64,000 nucleotides of DNA, from positions 39,177 to 103,176 of the forward strand of contig CANASP010000009.1 of assembly GCA_947364365.1 (NCBI GenBank), written 5' to 3'. Numbering within the stretch: position 1 is the first letter of the stretch; every line of letters begins with the position of its first letter. The notes below the pieces were generated by a model, which was not told the origin of the DNA, made no database searches, and worked only from the letters and a program-made list of their open reading frames with translations. Below, one piece after another: positions 53,874-60,901 of this stretch. A program made the translations under genes and the position numbers. Source of the stretch: an uncultured Alistipes sp. (GTDB taxonomy: Bacteria > Bacteroidota > Bacteroidia > Bacteroidales > Rikenellaceae).

Positions 53874-54109
53874 TTTTGGAAAATTCCGGTTATTCGACTA
53901 TATTTGCCCTGCGATCGGCACGCCGGCGCGGCGCAACCCGTCCGATCGCCCCTTTTCCATGCGACACTGACGCACACATTCCATTTCACACATCACAACC
54001 GGGTCCGGCCGTCTGTCGAAGATTGCCTTTGCGGGTGGATTATGCCCGCAGCGTTCCTTGACAAGGACAGCGGCCGACCGGATCGTTTCATTCAAAAAAT
54101 CGTGTGATT
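53874..54109 (+). promoter_or_regulatory. Strong promoter and about 200-nt leader of the 134-residue orphan gene
   Basis: TTTTG (53874-53878), 20 nt, TATATTTG (53899-53906) form a near-perfect promoter. Transcription from about 53912 leaves a leader of nearly 200 nt before ATG 54110. It contains a hairpin TGCGGG/CCCGCA (about 54029-54050) nested in GGTCCGGCCG (about 54002) against CGGCCGACCGG (about 54071). No known riboswitch was recognised. Short reading frames here have no support. Confidence 0.6.
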
Positions 54110-54514
54110 ATGGAAAAGAACGACGCCCGCACGACGGGCTACCGGCTCGCCGCACGTCTGCGCGGCGACCGACTGACGATCGAAGCGCCTCTGCGCGAGA
54201 CGCTGGAACGAGACTTCGCCGACCGCATCGGCGCGATCCGCCGCAGCCGGCGCGACGGCGACCGGCGCGCGCTGGAGGAGAGCCTCGAATGGGAACGGCT
54301 GGGCGACTTCCGCCTGGCGACGGGCTCGCCCACGGCCGCCCTCCGCGCCTACGGCGCGGCGGCCTTCAGCTGCTGCAAGGGCGACCATTACGACTGCGGG
54401 GTGCGTCCCCTCCGGAGTCTCCAGCGGCGCTACCTCATTCTGCGCGAGAAGATGGCCGCCCTGTGCGGCGACGACGAGCGCCTGCGGGCGCTGATCCCGC
54501 CGGCCGAACGGTAG
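54110..54514 (+). CDS. Hypothetical 134-residue helical protein
   Basis: Not recognised. 134 residues, rich in Arg, Ala and Glu, without signal peptide or membrane segment, predicted mostly helical. A paired helix segment (LGDFRLATGSPTAALRAYGA) followed by SCCKGDHYDCGVRP suggests a TPR-like hairpin with a Cys cluster. It has a strong promoter and a long leader and is flanked by lipA (divergent) and an AraC-family gene (convergent). GTG at 54104 is an alternative start 6 nt upstream; ATG 54110 is preferred. Codon use resembles that of neighbouring genes, so it is likely real. Confidence 0.65.
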   Translation: MEKNDARTTGYRLAARLRGDRLTIEAPLRETLERDFADRIGAIRRSRRDGDRRALEESLEWERLGDFRLATGSPTAALRAYGAAAFSCCKGDHYDCGVRPLRSLQRRYLILREKMAALCGDDERLRALIPPAER

Positions 54515-54547
54515 GCCGGAAGACGGGACGCGCCTCCCTCCGGCATG

Positions 54548-54583
54548 AAAAAGCGGGCCGCTGTCTTGCGACAGCGGCCCGCT
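54548..54583 (-). terminator. Rho-independent terminator, minus strand
   Basis: A 14-bp perfect stem (AGCGGGCCGCTGTC with its complement, arms 54552-54565 and 54570-54583, 4-nt loop) followed on the minus strand by TTTT (54551-54548). It ends the small transcript starting near 54630 and can also end read-through from the AraC-family gene. Confidence 0.85.
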
Positions 54584-54631
54584 CGGTTAGGTTAGTTAGG
54601 TTAATGAGAGCGGGAGATCCCCGCGTTCATA
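54548..54631 (-). ncRNA. Probable small RNA or leaderless mini-mRNA of about 85 nt
   Basis: On the minus strand a consensus box TATCTTTG (54642-54635) stands 4 nt before ATG 54630. This starts a nine-codon frame, MNAGISRSH, stop at 54601-54603. Then follows CCTAACTAACCTAACCGAG and the perfect terminator at 54583-54548. Promoter, short body and terminator form a closed unit of about 85 nt that is independent of the AraC-family gene, whose stop is 140 nt upstream. A small hairpin GCGGG/CCCGC lies within the mini-frame. No Rfam family is recognised. Confidence 0.6.
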
Positions 54632-54634
54632 TAA

Positions 54635-54642
54635 CAAAGATA
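54635..54642 (-). promoter_or_regulatory. Minus-7 box TATCTTTG of the small RNA
   Basis: The plus strand reads CAAAGATA. It matches the TAnnTTTG consensus exactly. An A/T-rich region (54643-54690) with several T runs lies upstream. Confidence 0.65.
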
Positions 54643-54782
54643 ATCGGGTTTTATCTAAAATCCAAATATTTTCCTAACATTTTTAAAATCTGACGCCCGA
54701 AATCCGACCGAATCGTAATCGAAACCGGGGTCGCGCAGCCTATTTTTTATCGGTTCCGTCGCAGTCCGGACCGACCCCGCAA

Positions 54783-55697
54783 TCAGAGCGCCTCGCCCAC
54801 CTCCTCGGTTTCGCGCACGGCGGCGGGAGCCTCCGGAACCGCCGTGCTGAGGTGGCGGTTGCGATAGGCCGCCGGGGTCATCTGGTACTCCTTCTTGAAG
54901 AGCTTGATGAAGTGCGACGTATTGGGGAACATGCACTCGGCGCCGATCTCCGCGATCGATTTCGAGCTCGAAATGAGCAGCAGACGCGAGTGCATGAGCC
55001 GCTGACGGATGAACCACTTGTGGGGCGGCATCTGGAAAAGACGGCGGAACTCCTTCTTGAACGACGTGAGCGAACGGTGGGTCAGCCGCGCGAGGTCCTC
55101 GATCGTGAGATCCTTGAAGATGCTGTCGTAGATCGCCTGCTCGAAATTCTCCTTCGCCGCATCGGCGTTGCTCAGCAGCTTGCTCTTCAGGCAGCACCCC
55201 TCGTGGGCGGCGATCAGGTAGATGAGCTCCGTCATCTTGAGGTTCTCGGCCGTCTCGTCGCGGCGGGTCTCCTCGTCGCGCAGGTAGTTGTTGGTGTTGG
55301 CGAAGAAATTGCGCACGGCGCTCCAGGCGGGCATGGCGATGTGCGAACGGTTGCGGCAGTTCTCGCACGAGTGCTCGTTGGTGATGTTGAGCCCGTAGGT
55401 GATGTTCAGGTGAAGCAGGATGCGCTGCAGATCCGAGGGGGTGTAGTAGAAGAGAATCTGCTCGAAGGGCTGGCCCGCCTCGGGGACGTTCTCCTCGTAG
55501 TGGTGGCCGATACCCAGATAGAACAAGTCGCCCCGGGTCAGGGTCTGGCGCTTGTCGCCGTCGTAGATGTGTTTGGTACCGCGGAGGATGTACCCGATTG
55601 CATAACGCGAAAGAGACTGCGACTGAATACCGTGGTGCTGCGTCTCCACATACTTCACGACCTTAGGCTGCGCCGAGGTGCTGATCGAATTCTTCAT
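54783..55697 (-). CDS. AraC-family transcriptional regulator
   Basis: 304 residues. The N-terminal half is a cupin-like sensing domain (YVETQHHGIQSQSLSRYAIG, YDGDKRQTLTRGDLFYLGIG). The C-terminal 110 residues carry the double HTH of the AraC family (LTIEDLARLTHRSLTSFKKE and SIAEIGAECMFPNTSHFIKL, then FKKEYQMTPAAYRNRH). It is a cytosolic one-component regulator. An 11-bp inverted repeat flanks its promoter (55701-55711 and 55759-55769), suggesting self-regulation. No target operon adjoins it, so its regulon is unknown. Confidence 0.92.
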   Translation of the reverse strand: MKNSISTSAQPKVVKYVETQHHGIQSQSLSRYAIGYILRGTKHIYDGDKRQTLTRGDLFYLGIGHHYEENVPEAGQPFEQILFYYTPSDLQRILLHLNITYGLNITNEHSCENCRNRSHIAMPAWSAVRNFFANTNNYLRDEETRRDETAENLKMTELIYLIAAHEGCCLKSKLLSNADAAKENFEQAIYDSIFKDLTIEDLARLTHRSLTSFKKEFRRLFQMPPHKWFIRQRLMHSRLLLISSSKSIAEIGAECMFPNTSHFIKLFKKEYQMTPAAYRNRHLSTAVPEAPAAVRETEEVGEAL

Positions 55698-55700
55698 CGT

Positions 55701-55769
55701 AATTGTACTTTCGTTAGTTTTATCGCCGAACGAAGGCTGCGTCCTTTGTTCGGGATCAAAAGTACAATT
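55701..55769 (-). promoter_or_regulatory. Promoter of the AraC-family gene with flanking inverted repeat
   Basis: On the minus strand the box TACTTTTG lies at 55764-55757, 60 nt before the start. AATTGTACTTT (55701-55711) and AAAGTACAATT (55759-55769) are perfect inverted copies, 47 bp apart; the upstream copy overlaps the minus-7 box. The geometry fits looping or repression by the gene product. Confidence 0.6.
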
Positions 55770-55849
55770 AAAGGTTTATCCTCGTGCAATTAAAATTGGC
55801 AACAAAGTAAACAAAAACGTCCAAAAATCCAATTTTATCACTATTTAGC

Positions 55850-56854
55850 CTAAATAGAATATTGCAGAAGGATTTTCACCGCCAGCAACGCCGCCGAAAC
55901 GAGATAAAGGAGCGTCGCCAGAGCGGGACGCACGCGCACGAAGAGCGCCGGGACGAGCACGGCCGAGGGCAGGGCGGCGAGCGACAGCAGTGCCGCGTCG
56001 GCCGCGGGGCCGCAGCAGGCGAGAAGCACCGCAACCAACACACCCATGTTATAGATGAGAATGAACCGCGGCTGGATGCCCACCCCGTAGAGGCTGCGGA
56101 GCAACGCCGCGACGGCCGCCAGATCGAGCAGCAGCAGAAAGCCGGGAAACAACCACGCCGTCGCCGGTTGCGACAGCCACATCCCCAGCCAGCCGTCGGC
56201 ACCGAATGCCCCGCCGAAGCGCAGAAACGGAGCGACGAACCTCCCGCCGGCCCCCCAGGTGACGTAGCCCAGGAGCAGCAGCGGCAGCAGGGCGCCGAAC
56301 AGCGCGACGGCCGCCTCGCGCAGCGTGCGGCGGAACAGCACCACCGCGAAGGGCAGCAGCACGACCAGAGGCAGCGTCGCCGGAAACAGCACGACGAGCA
56401 ATCCCAGGTAGCCGCCGCCGCGCAGCAGGGCGTCGAAGGCATAGCCGTTGCGGAACGACCGGGCGAAATTCTTGGTCGAATAGGCCAGCAGCAGGGCGCC
56501 GACAGCCGCCTGCAACGCCCCTCCGGCAGGCAGCAGCCCCAGCAGAAAGATCCCGACCAGCGGAATGGCCAGACAGGTCCCCACACCGTAGAGGTTGTGC
56601 CGCACGCTCATGCGCCCCGTGCTCATCGCCGCGAAGAGAAAGGCCGCCACGGCCGCCGCGCGGGCCCACGACGGACAGGCGGCCCCGAAGGCGGCGAGCC
56701 AGCCGTCGGGCGTCCCGACAGCCATCCCGTCGGGCGACGGAACGGCCGGCGCAACGAGGCCGGAGCGGCCAAAACACCACGCAAAAAGCGCTGCCAGAGC
56801 GACGAGCGTCAGAAAGGCCGGCACGAGCGGCTGTCGGGTAATATCGTATCTCAT
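55850..56854 (-). CDS. Polytopic inner-membrane protein (DUF6427-like)
   Basis: 334 residues with about nine or ten hydrophobic helices and almost no charged motifs, so it is an integral inner-membrane protein. The middle contains KNFARSFRNGYAFDALLRGG, resembling the Bacteroidetes-specific DUF6427 family, whose function is unknown. It stands alone with its own minus-7 box, TACATTTG on the minus strand at 56884-56877. Divergent from the OmpA-like gene. Only the membrane nature is certain. Confidence 0.75.
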   Translation of the reverse strand: MRYDITRQPLVPAFLTLVALAALFAWCFGRSGLVAPAVPSPDGMAVGTPDGWLAAFGAACPSWARAAAVAAFLFAAMSTGRMSVRHNLYGVGTCLAIPLVGIFLLGLLPAGGALQAAVGALLLAYSTKNFARSFRNGYAFDALLRGGGYLGLLVVLFPATLPLVVLLPFAVVLFRRTLREAAVALFGALLPLLLLGYVTWGAGGRFVAPFLRFGGAFGADGWLGMWLSQPATAWLFPGFLLLLDLAAVAALLRSLYGVGIQPRFILIYNMGVLVAVLLACCGPAADAALLSLAALPSAVLVPALFVRVRPALATLLYLVSAALLAVKILLQYSI

Positions 56855-56876
56855 GATGAAAAATTTCTCGCAGAGG

Positions 56877-56884
56877 CAAATGTA
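56877..56884 (-). promoter_or_regulatory. Minus-7 box TACATTTG of the polytopic membrane protein gene
   Basis: The plus strand reads CAAATGTA, an exact TAnnTTTG match on the minus strand 22 nt before the ATG at 56854. Confidence 0.7.
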
Positions 56885-57014
56885 GCGAAAAAAACGACAC
56901 GATTTTTGCCGGTAGCCCGATCGGCCGGCGATCCGAAGCCCGGACCGGAGCCGCGACGGCCGCCCGGAGGAGGAAATCGACCGTGTTTTTTGTGATACAT
57001 ATCGGTATAAATGC

Positions 57015-57022
57015 TATATTTG
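57015..57022 (+). promoter_or_regulatory. Minus-7 box TATATTTG of the OmpA-like gene
   Basis: Exact consensus match, with TTTTTTG ending at 56992 as the upstream element (22-nt spacer). The start codon is 33 nt downstream. Confidence 0.8.
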
Positions 57023-57055
57023 CGCCCCCTTTTTTTCGTTTAAACTCTATTTGAA

Positions 57056-58243
57056 ATGAAACAGATCACCAAAATCGCGCTGGCTCTCGTGCTGGCGGCC
57101 GGAAGCCTCACGGGCGCAGCCGCCCAGGAGAACGGCAACCGCGACGCGAACAACAAGATCGTCCGCGGTCCTTATGAAACCAACCGCATGTTCGACAACA
57201 TCTTTCTCGGCGCCGCCGGCGGTATCAACATCTACCACGGCGAGCTCGACTCCTACGGCTCGTCGAGCGACCGCATGGCCGCGGCCCTCGACCTCTACGT
57301 CGGCAAGTGGCTCACCCCGAGCGTCGGCCTGCGTCTGGGCTATTCGGGCCTCAACGCCAAGGGCTGGGGCACGTTCGGCGCCCCCTACGCCAAGGAATAC
57401 GTCGCTCCGGGCGTCTTCCGCGAGCGCTTCGGCATCTCCTACCTCCACGCCGACGTGCTGTGGAACCTCTCCAACGCCATCAGCGGCTACAAGGAGACCC
57501 GCATCTGGAACATCATTCCCCAGGCCGGCTTCGGCTGGGCCCGCACCTACGGCAACTCGACGGCCCGCAACGAGATCGCCTTCCACGTGGGTCTGCTGAA
57601 CACCTTCCGCCTGTGCGACCTGGTCGACCTGACGCTCGAAGCACGCCAGCTGTTCGTCAACCAGCGCCTCGACGGCACGGTAGGCGGCAGCCGCCACGAG
57701 GGGATGACCTCGATCACCATGGGCTTGAGCTTCAAGCTCAACCGCCGCGGCTTCAAGCGCGTACAGGCCCCCGACTACTCGGCCTACATCGACCGCATCG
57801 CCGCCCTGGAGCGCGACCGCGCCGCCCTGAACGACAAGAACGACGCGCTGGCCCAGGAAAACGACGCCCTGCGCCGCCGCAAGCCCGAGCAGGTGACCAC
57901 CGTCGTCAGCTCCGAGACGGTCAAGGCCACGCCCGTGGCGCTCTTCTTCGGTCTGGGCAAGGCGACGCTCGACAAGAAGGAGCTGGCCAACCTCGACTTC
58001 TATGTCCGCAACGCCATCGCCGCCGACAAGAACAAGACCTTCACCCTCATCGGCTCGGCCGACAGCGCCACCGGCTCGAAGGCGGTCAACCAACGGCTGA
58101 GCGAGCAGCGCATGCAGTATGTCTACAAGCTGCTGACCGAAAAGTACAGCGTCCCCGCCTCGCGCCTCGTAAAGAAGGCCGAAGGCGACACCAACAACCG
58201 CTTCGACGATCCCGAGCTCAACCGCACGGTCATCATCGAGTAG
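57056..58243 (+). CDS. OmpA-family outer-membrane porin
   Basis: 395 residues. Signal peptide (cleavage near GAAAQEN, residue 23); an eight-stranded barrel region to about 240 (FLGAAGGINIYHGEL, GLRLGYSGLNAKGWG, HVGLLNTFRLCDLVDLTLEA); a coiled coil at about 244-280 (IDRIAALERDRAALNDKNDA); and a C-terminal OmpA domain from about 298, with the peptidoglycan-binding type motif in RLSEQRMQYVYKLL. It links the outer membrane to the cell wall and is usually among the most abundant Bacteroidetes envelope proteins, in line with its strong promoter and terminator. Confidence 0.93.
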   Translation: MKQITKIALALVLAAGSLTGAAAQENGNRDANNKIVRGPYETNRMFDNIFLGAAGGINIYHGELDSYGSSSDRMAAALDLYVGKWLTPSVGLRLGYSGLNAKGWGTFGAPYAKEYVAPGVFRERFGISYLHADVLWNLSNAISGYKETRIWNIIPQAGFGWARTYGNSTARNEIAFHVGLLNTFRLCDLVDLTLEARQLFVNQRLDGTVGGSRHEGMTSITMGLSFKLNRRGFKRVQAPDYSAYIDRIAALERDRAALNDKNDALAQENDALRRRKPEQVTTVVSSETVKATPVALFFGLGKATLDKKELANLDFYVRNAIAADKNKTFTLIGSADSATGSKAVNQRLSEQRMQYVYKLLTEKYSVPASRLVKKAEGDTNNRFDDPELNRTVIIE

Positions 58244-58267
58244 CACGCGGCCTCCGCCGCACGACGG

Positions 58268-58302
58268 ATCCGAAACTCCCGGCCGGGGGTTTCGGATTTT
58301 TT
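58268..58302 (+). terminator. Rho-independent terminator of the OmpA-like gene
   Basis: ATCCGAAAC (58268-58276) pairs with GTTTCGGAT (58289-58297), extended by C/G pairs inside, followed by a TTTTTT run. 25 nt after the stop. Confidence 0.9.
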
Positions 58303-58377
58303 CGTTTCGGGACTACGGAGAGCCTGCCGGGCCGTCCGTTTTTAAAAAATCGCACCCCAGACGCAAACAAGACGCCG

Positions 58378-58413
58378 TTTTTTTGTTTATGCGCCTTTAT
58401 TTTCATATATTAC
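58378..58413 (+). promoter_or_regulatory. Weak promoter candidate before the 265-residue secreted protein
   Basis: A T run ending in TTTTG (to 58385), 20 nt, then TATATTAC (58406-58413), which matches only six of eight consensus bases (TAnnTT shared, last two differ). It lies 48 nt before ATG 58462. Confidence 0.35.
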
Positions 58414-58461
58414 GCCAGTTCCGCCAAGTCGCATTGCAAACCGATAAAACCCCGTCCCGCC

Positions 58462-59259
58462 ATGAAACGACTCCTTCTTTTCTGGGGGCTTCTATCCCTC
58501 GCTTGCGCGGCCGGCCTGACAGCAGCCGCGCCGCGCCCCGAAACGGGAAACAACCGATCCGAAACAGAGGAATACCGGTCGCTGGGAGCCGTAGACGCCG
58601 ACGGCGAGGCCGTAGACGAGGCGAGCGTCTTCGTGGGACGCCGGTGGCGGGTGCGCTTCTGCAACGCCCTGCCGCACGGCGAGGAGTTCACCGACACGGC
58701 GATCAGCGCGGGACACGAAAGCCTCCCCTTCAACTTCGACACGCTGGTCGTAGCCGGACCGATGACGGCGACGATCGCGGCCGAGCAGACGCGACGCTGC
58801 CTGGAACACTACGCCCGCAGCACGGACGTGGCACACGCGCCCGACGACGGCGCAGCGCTGCCCGAAGGGTGCGACCTGGCCGTAGTGCTGCGCGGGCTCG
58901 ACTTCCGCATCGCAGGGCGTGCCCGGCAGGCGGGGTTCCCGGAGCTGAATAAAGCCGAACACATCGAGGTTTCCTGGATCCATATCTCCGGCTACACCGC
59001 CTGGTCGCGCGATCCCTCGTGGTCGCGTTACGACCCGACCAGGAGCGCCACCCTCCCGCAGCACGACGACATCGAGGGCGAGGCCCGCATCACCTGCCGC
59101 ATGACGCTGGAGCTGATCGCCCCCGCGGCCCGGCGGACGATCACGCTCAAGGGCGAATACCGCACCGCCTTCGGCCGCGAGCGCGAGCTGACGGGGTGCA
59201 TCGCCCGCGCCGTGGGACATGCCGTCGACGACTTCGACCGGCTGTTGCTCGTGCGGTAG
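58462..59259 (+). CDS. Secreted protein of unknown function, 265 residues
   Basis: Not recognised. A signal peptide ([19 protein letters not shown], cleavage near residue 23) shows export. The mature part has several acidic stretches, [18 protein letters not shown] rich in Trp, then [20 protein letters not shown] that looks like a beta-hairpin. No membrane helix follows the signal. Lies between the OmpA-like gene and rnhB without an evident strong promoter. The rnhB repeat array begins 8 nt after its stop. Confidence 0.7.
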   Translation: MKRLLLFWGLLSLACAAGLTAAAPRPETGNNRSETEEYRSLGAVDADGEAVDEASVFVGRRWRVRFCNALPHGEEFTDTAISAGHESLPFNFDTLVVAGPMTATIAAEQTRRCLEHYARSTDVAHAPDDGAALPEGCDLAVVLRGLDFRIAGRARQAGFPELNKAEHIEVSWIHISGYTAWSRDPSWSRYDPTRSATLPQHDDIEGEARITCRMTLELIAPAARRTITLKGEYRTAFGRERELTGCIARAVGHAVDDFDRLLLVR

Positions 59260-59267
59260 ATTTTATC

Positions 59268-59422
59268 TACCTTTGGCTGCGCCTTAAATACTCCCGCTCG
59301 GCAAAATGCAGGCGAGGTTGCTTTTGCCCTCGGCTTATTCGTATCTTTGGCTTCGCCCTAAATACTTCCGCTCGGCAAAGTGCAGGCGAGTTTGCTTTTG
59401 CCCTCGCTTATGCGTATTTTTG
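59268..59422 (+). repeat. Promoter-palindrome repeat array before rnhB
   Basis: Two full units and a final box: TACCTTTG (59268-59275), TATCTTTG (59342-59349) and TATTTTTG (59415-59422), spaced 74 and 73 nt. Each unit runs GCTGCGCCTTAAATACTCCC-like, GCTCGG, an imperfect palindrome closed by GGCAAA/TTTGCC ends around GCAGGCGAG, then CCTCGGCTTATTCG. The last box ends 4 nt before the rnhB ATG. Confidence 0.87.
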
Positions 59423-59426
59423 CCCC

Positions 59427-60029
59427 ATGCTCGAAACGCAATTCCAATACGACCTGCGCGAGGCGGGTTGCGACGAGGCGGGACGCGGTTGCCTCGCCGG
59501 ACCGGTCTTCGCCGCCGCGGTGATCCTGCCGCCCGACTTCCGCCACCCGCTGCTCAACGACTCCAAGCAGATGACCGCCCGCAACCGCGACCGGCTGCGC
59601 GAGGTGATCGAGCGCGAGGCCGTGGCGTGGGCCGTCGAGGAGGTGTCGGCGGCACGCATCGACGAGATCAACATCCTCAACGCCTCGTTCGAGGGGATGT
59701 CGCTCGCGGCGGCGCGGCTGAACCCCGCCCCCGAGCTGCTGCTCATCGACGGCAACCGCTTCCGCACGACGCTCGCGATCCCCTACCGCTGCATCGTCAA
59801 GGGCGACGGCAAGTACGCCGACATCGCCGCGGCGTCGGTGCTGGCCAAGACCCACCGCGACGAATACATGGAGCGGCTCGACGCCGCCTTCCCCCACTAC
59901 GGCTGGGGCCGCAACAAGGGTTACCCCACGCGCGAACACCGCCTGGCCATCCGTGCCCACGGCCTCACGCCCCACCACCGCCTCTCGTTCAACCACGAGA
60001 TCGACCAGCTGGAGCTCTTCCCCCTCTGA
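59427..60029 (+). CDS. rnhB: Ribonuclease HII
   Basis: 200 residues, typical length. Catalytic acids lie in [13 protein letters not shown] (Asp, Glu), LLIDGN (Asp) and the late KTHRDEYM (Asp); [17 protein letters not shown] is the diagnostic RNase HII segment. It removes RNA from RNA-DNA hybrids and single ribonucleotides from DNA in the cytoplasm. The start ATG 59427 directly follows a minus-7 box (TATTTTTG, 4-nt gap), so the mRNA is probably leaderless. No alternative start fits better because the protein's conserved part begins about 13 residues later. Confidence 0.96.
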   Translation: MLETQFQYDLREAGCDEAGRGCLAGPVFAAAVILPPDFRHPLLNDSKQMTARNRDRLREVIEREAVAWAVEEVSAARIDEINILNASFEGMSLAAARLNPAPELLLIDGNRFRTTLAIPYRCIVKGDGKYADIAAASVLAKTHRDEYMERLDAAFPHYGWGRNKGYPTREHRLAIRAHGLTPHHRLSFNHEIDQLELFPL

Positions 60030-60134
60030 CCGCGCACGACGCGGCGGAACACAGCAGGGCGCGGCATGCCCCGCATACCGCGCCCCGACCGGCTGCGCCT
60101 CCGTGCGGCACCGCCCTGCGGTGCATCCCCGGAG
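60030..60134. other. Short GC-rich gap between convergent rnhB and nitroreductase genes
   Basis: 105 nt with several short GC-rich inverted repeats (for example GCGCGG/CCGCGC around 60060-60090) that may end both transcripts. No T tract and no gene seen. Confidence 0.4.
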
Positions 60135-60668
60135 CTACTCCACCCGCACGACGCGGGACGCGTCGTCGGCCTCGGGCAGCGGCTTGGGCACGTAGTCGGA
60201 ATAGCCTATCGCCACGACGCACAGCGGCTCCCACTCCTCGCCCAGCGGCAGGAAGCCGCGCAGGTAGTCGGCCGCCGTCTCGCCCTCGGGCGCCTCCTTG
60301 CGGCGCGGACGGCCCGCGACCTGCACCCAGCACGACGCCAGCCCCTCGTCCACGGCCGCCAGTTGCAGCACCGTGGCCGCGATCGCGGCGTTGACCTCCC
60401 ACAGATCGCTCGCCCGGCGGTCGCCCGCCACGACGATCGCCAGAGGCGCCCCCGCCATGAAGGCCGATCCGTAGTCGCGCATCACCGCCATGCGTTCGAT
60501 CGCCGTGCGGTCGGTCACCACCGCGAGCCGCGTCGAGCGACTGTTGCGCGACGAGGGGGCCGCGAGCGCCGCGGCGACGAGCCGCTCGACGACGTCGGCC
60601 TCCACGGGCCGCTGGGTTTCGAACTTGCGCACGCTGCGGCGCCTGGAGATGAGTTCCTTGAATTCCAT
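60135..60668 (-). CDS. Nitroreductase-family flavoprotein
   Basis: 177 residues. The N-terminal MEFKELISRRRSVRKFETQR is the family's FMN-binding RRSxRxF type, followed by AALAAPSSRNSRSTRLAVV, a central AIAATVLQLAAVDEGLASCW and the C-terminal LCVVAIGYSDYVP. It binds FMN and reduces nitro or quinone compounds with NAD(P)H; the natural substrate is unknown. The likely promoter is TACATTTG on the minus strand (60860-60853), which leaves a leader of about 180 nt containing a GC-rich palindromic repeat element. Confidence 0.9.
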   Translation of the reverse strand: MEFKELISRRRSVRKFETQRPVEADVVERLVAAALAAPSSRNSRSTRLAVVTDRTAIERMAVMRDYGSAFMAGAPLAIVVAGDRRASDLWEVNAAIAATVLQLAAVDEGLASCWVQVAGRPRRKEAPEGETAADYLRGFLPLGEEWEPLCVVAIGYSDYVPKPLPEADDASRVVRVE

Positions 60669-60710
60669 ATTTCCGAAGTTTTTGAAAACAAACCGTTTTT
60701 TCACGCTGCG

Positions 60711-60800
60711 GCAGCCGGCCCGCAGCCAGCGGAGGCGCGAGGAAGGCTTCAGCCGACAGAGCAGCCCTCCGCCGGGGGGGGGCGGGCTGCCTCTTCGGGA
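60711..60800 (-). repeat. GC-rich intergenic palindromic element (copy, minus strand)
   Basis: Read on the minus strand it follows the same order as the copies at 8678-8775 and 50007-50107: CCCGAAGAGGCAGCCCGC, a C run, CCGGCGGAGGGCTGC, GTCGGCTG, and CCTCCGCTGGCTGCGG. It includes a G9 run on the plus strand (60774-60782) where the other copies have five. It lies in the leader of the nitroreductase gene. Confidence 0.72.
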
Positions 60801-60852
60801 TATCCGCAGAGGGGAGATGCGTCGCACACCGCGAAACAAAACACCCCGTTTG

Positions 60853-60880
60853 CAAATGTAACGAAAAAAAACTACTTTTG
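60853..60880. promoter_or_regulatory. Divergent minus-7 boxes for nitroreductase (-) and HAD phosphatase (+)
   Basis: CAAATGTA at 60853-60860 gives TACATTTG on the minus strand; TACTTTTG at 60873-60880 serves the plus strand, 21 nt before the HAD gene ATG. Confidence 0.72.
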
Positions 60881-60901
60881 AAGGGATAAATCCCTACGAA
60901 C

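Noticed and set aside
53766-54107. Possible 113-residue protein in the lipA upstream region
   Set aside because: It would cross a strong promoter, has poor codon quality and no motif, and overlaps the leader of the next gene.
54584-54606. GGTTAG-type repeats resembling telomeric DNA
   Set aside because: Only three or four imperfect copies, best explained as the single-stranded part of the small transcript on the minus strand.
54548-54631. SRP or 6S RNA as identity of the small transcript
   Set aside because: It lacks the SRP loop signature and is much shorter than 6S RNA.
60774-60782. G9 run as a second phase-variation site
   Set aside because: It is in a noncoding repeat element, so slippage would not change a reading frame.
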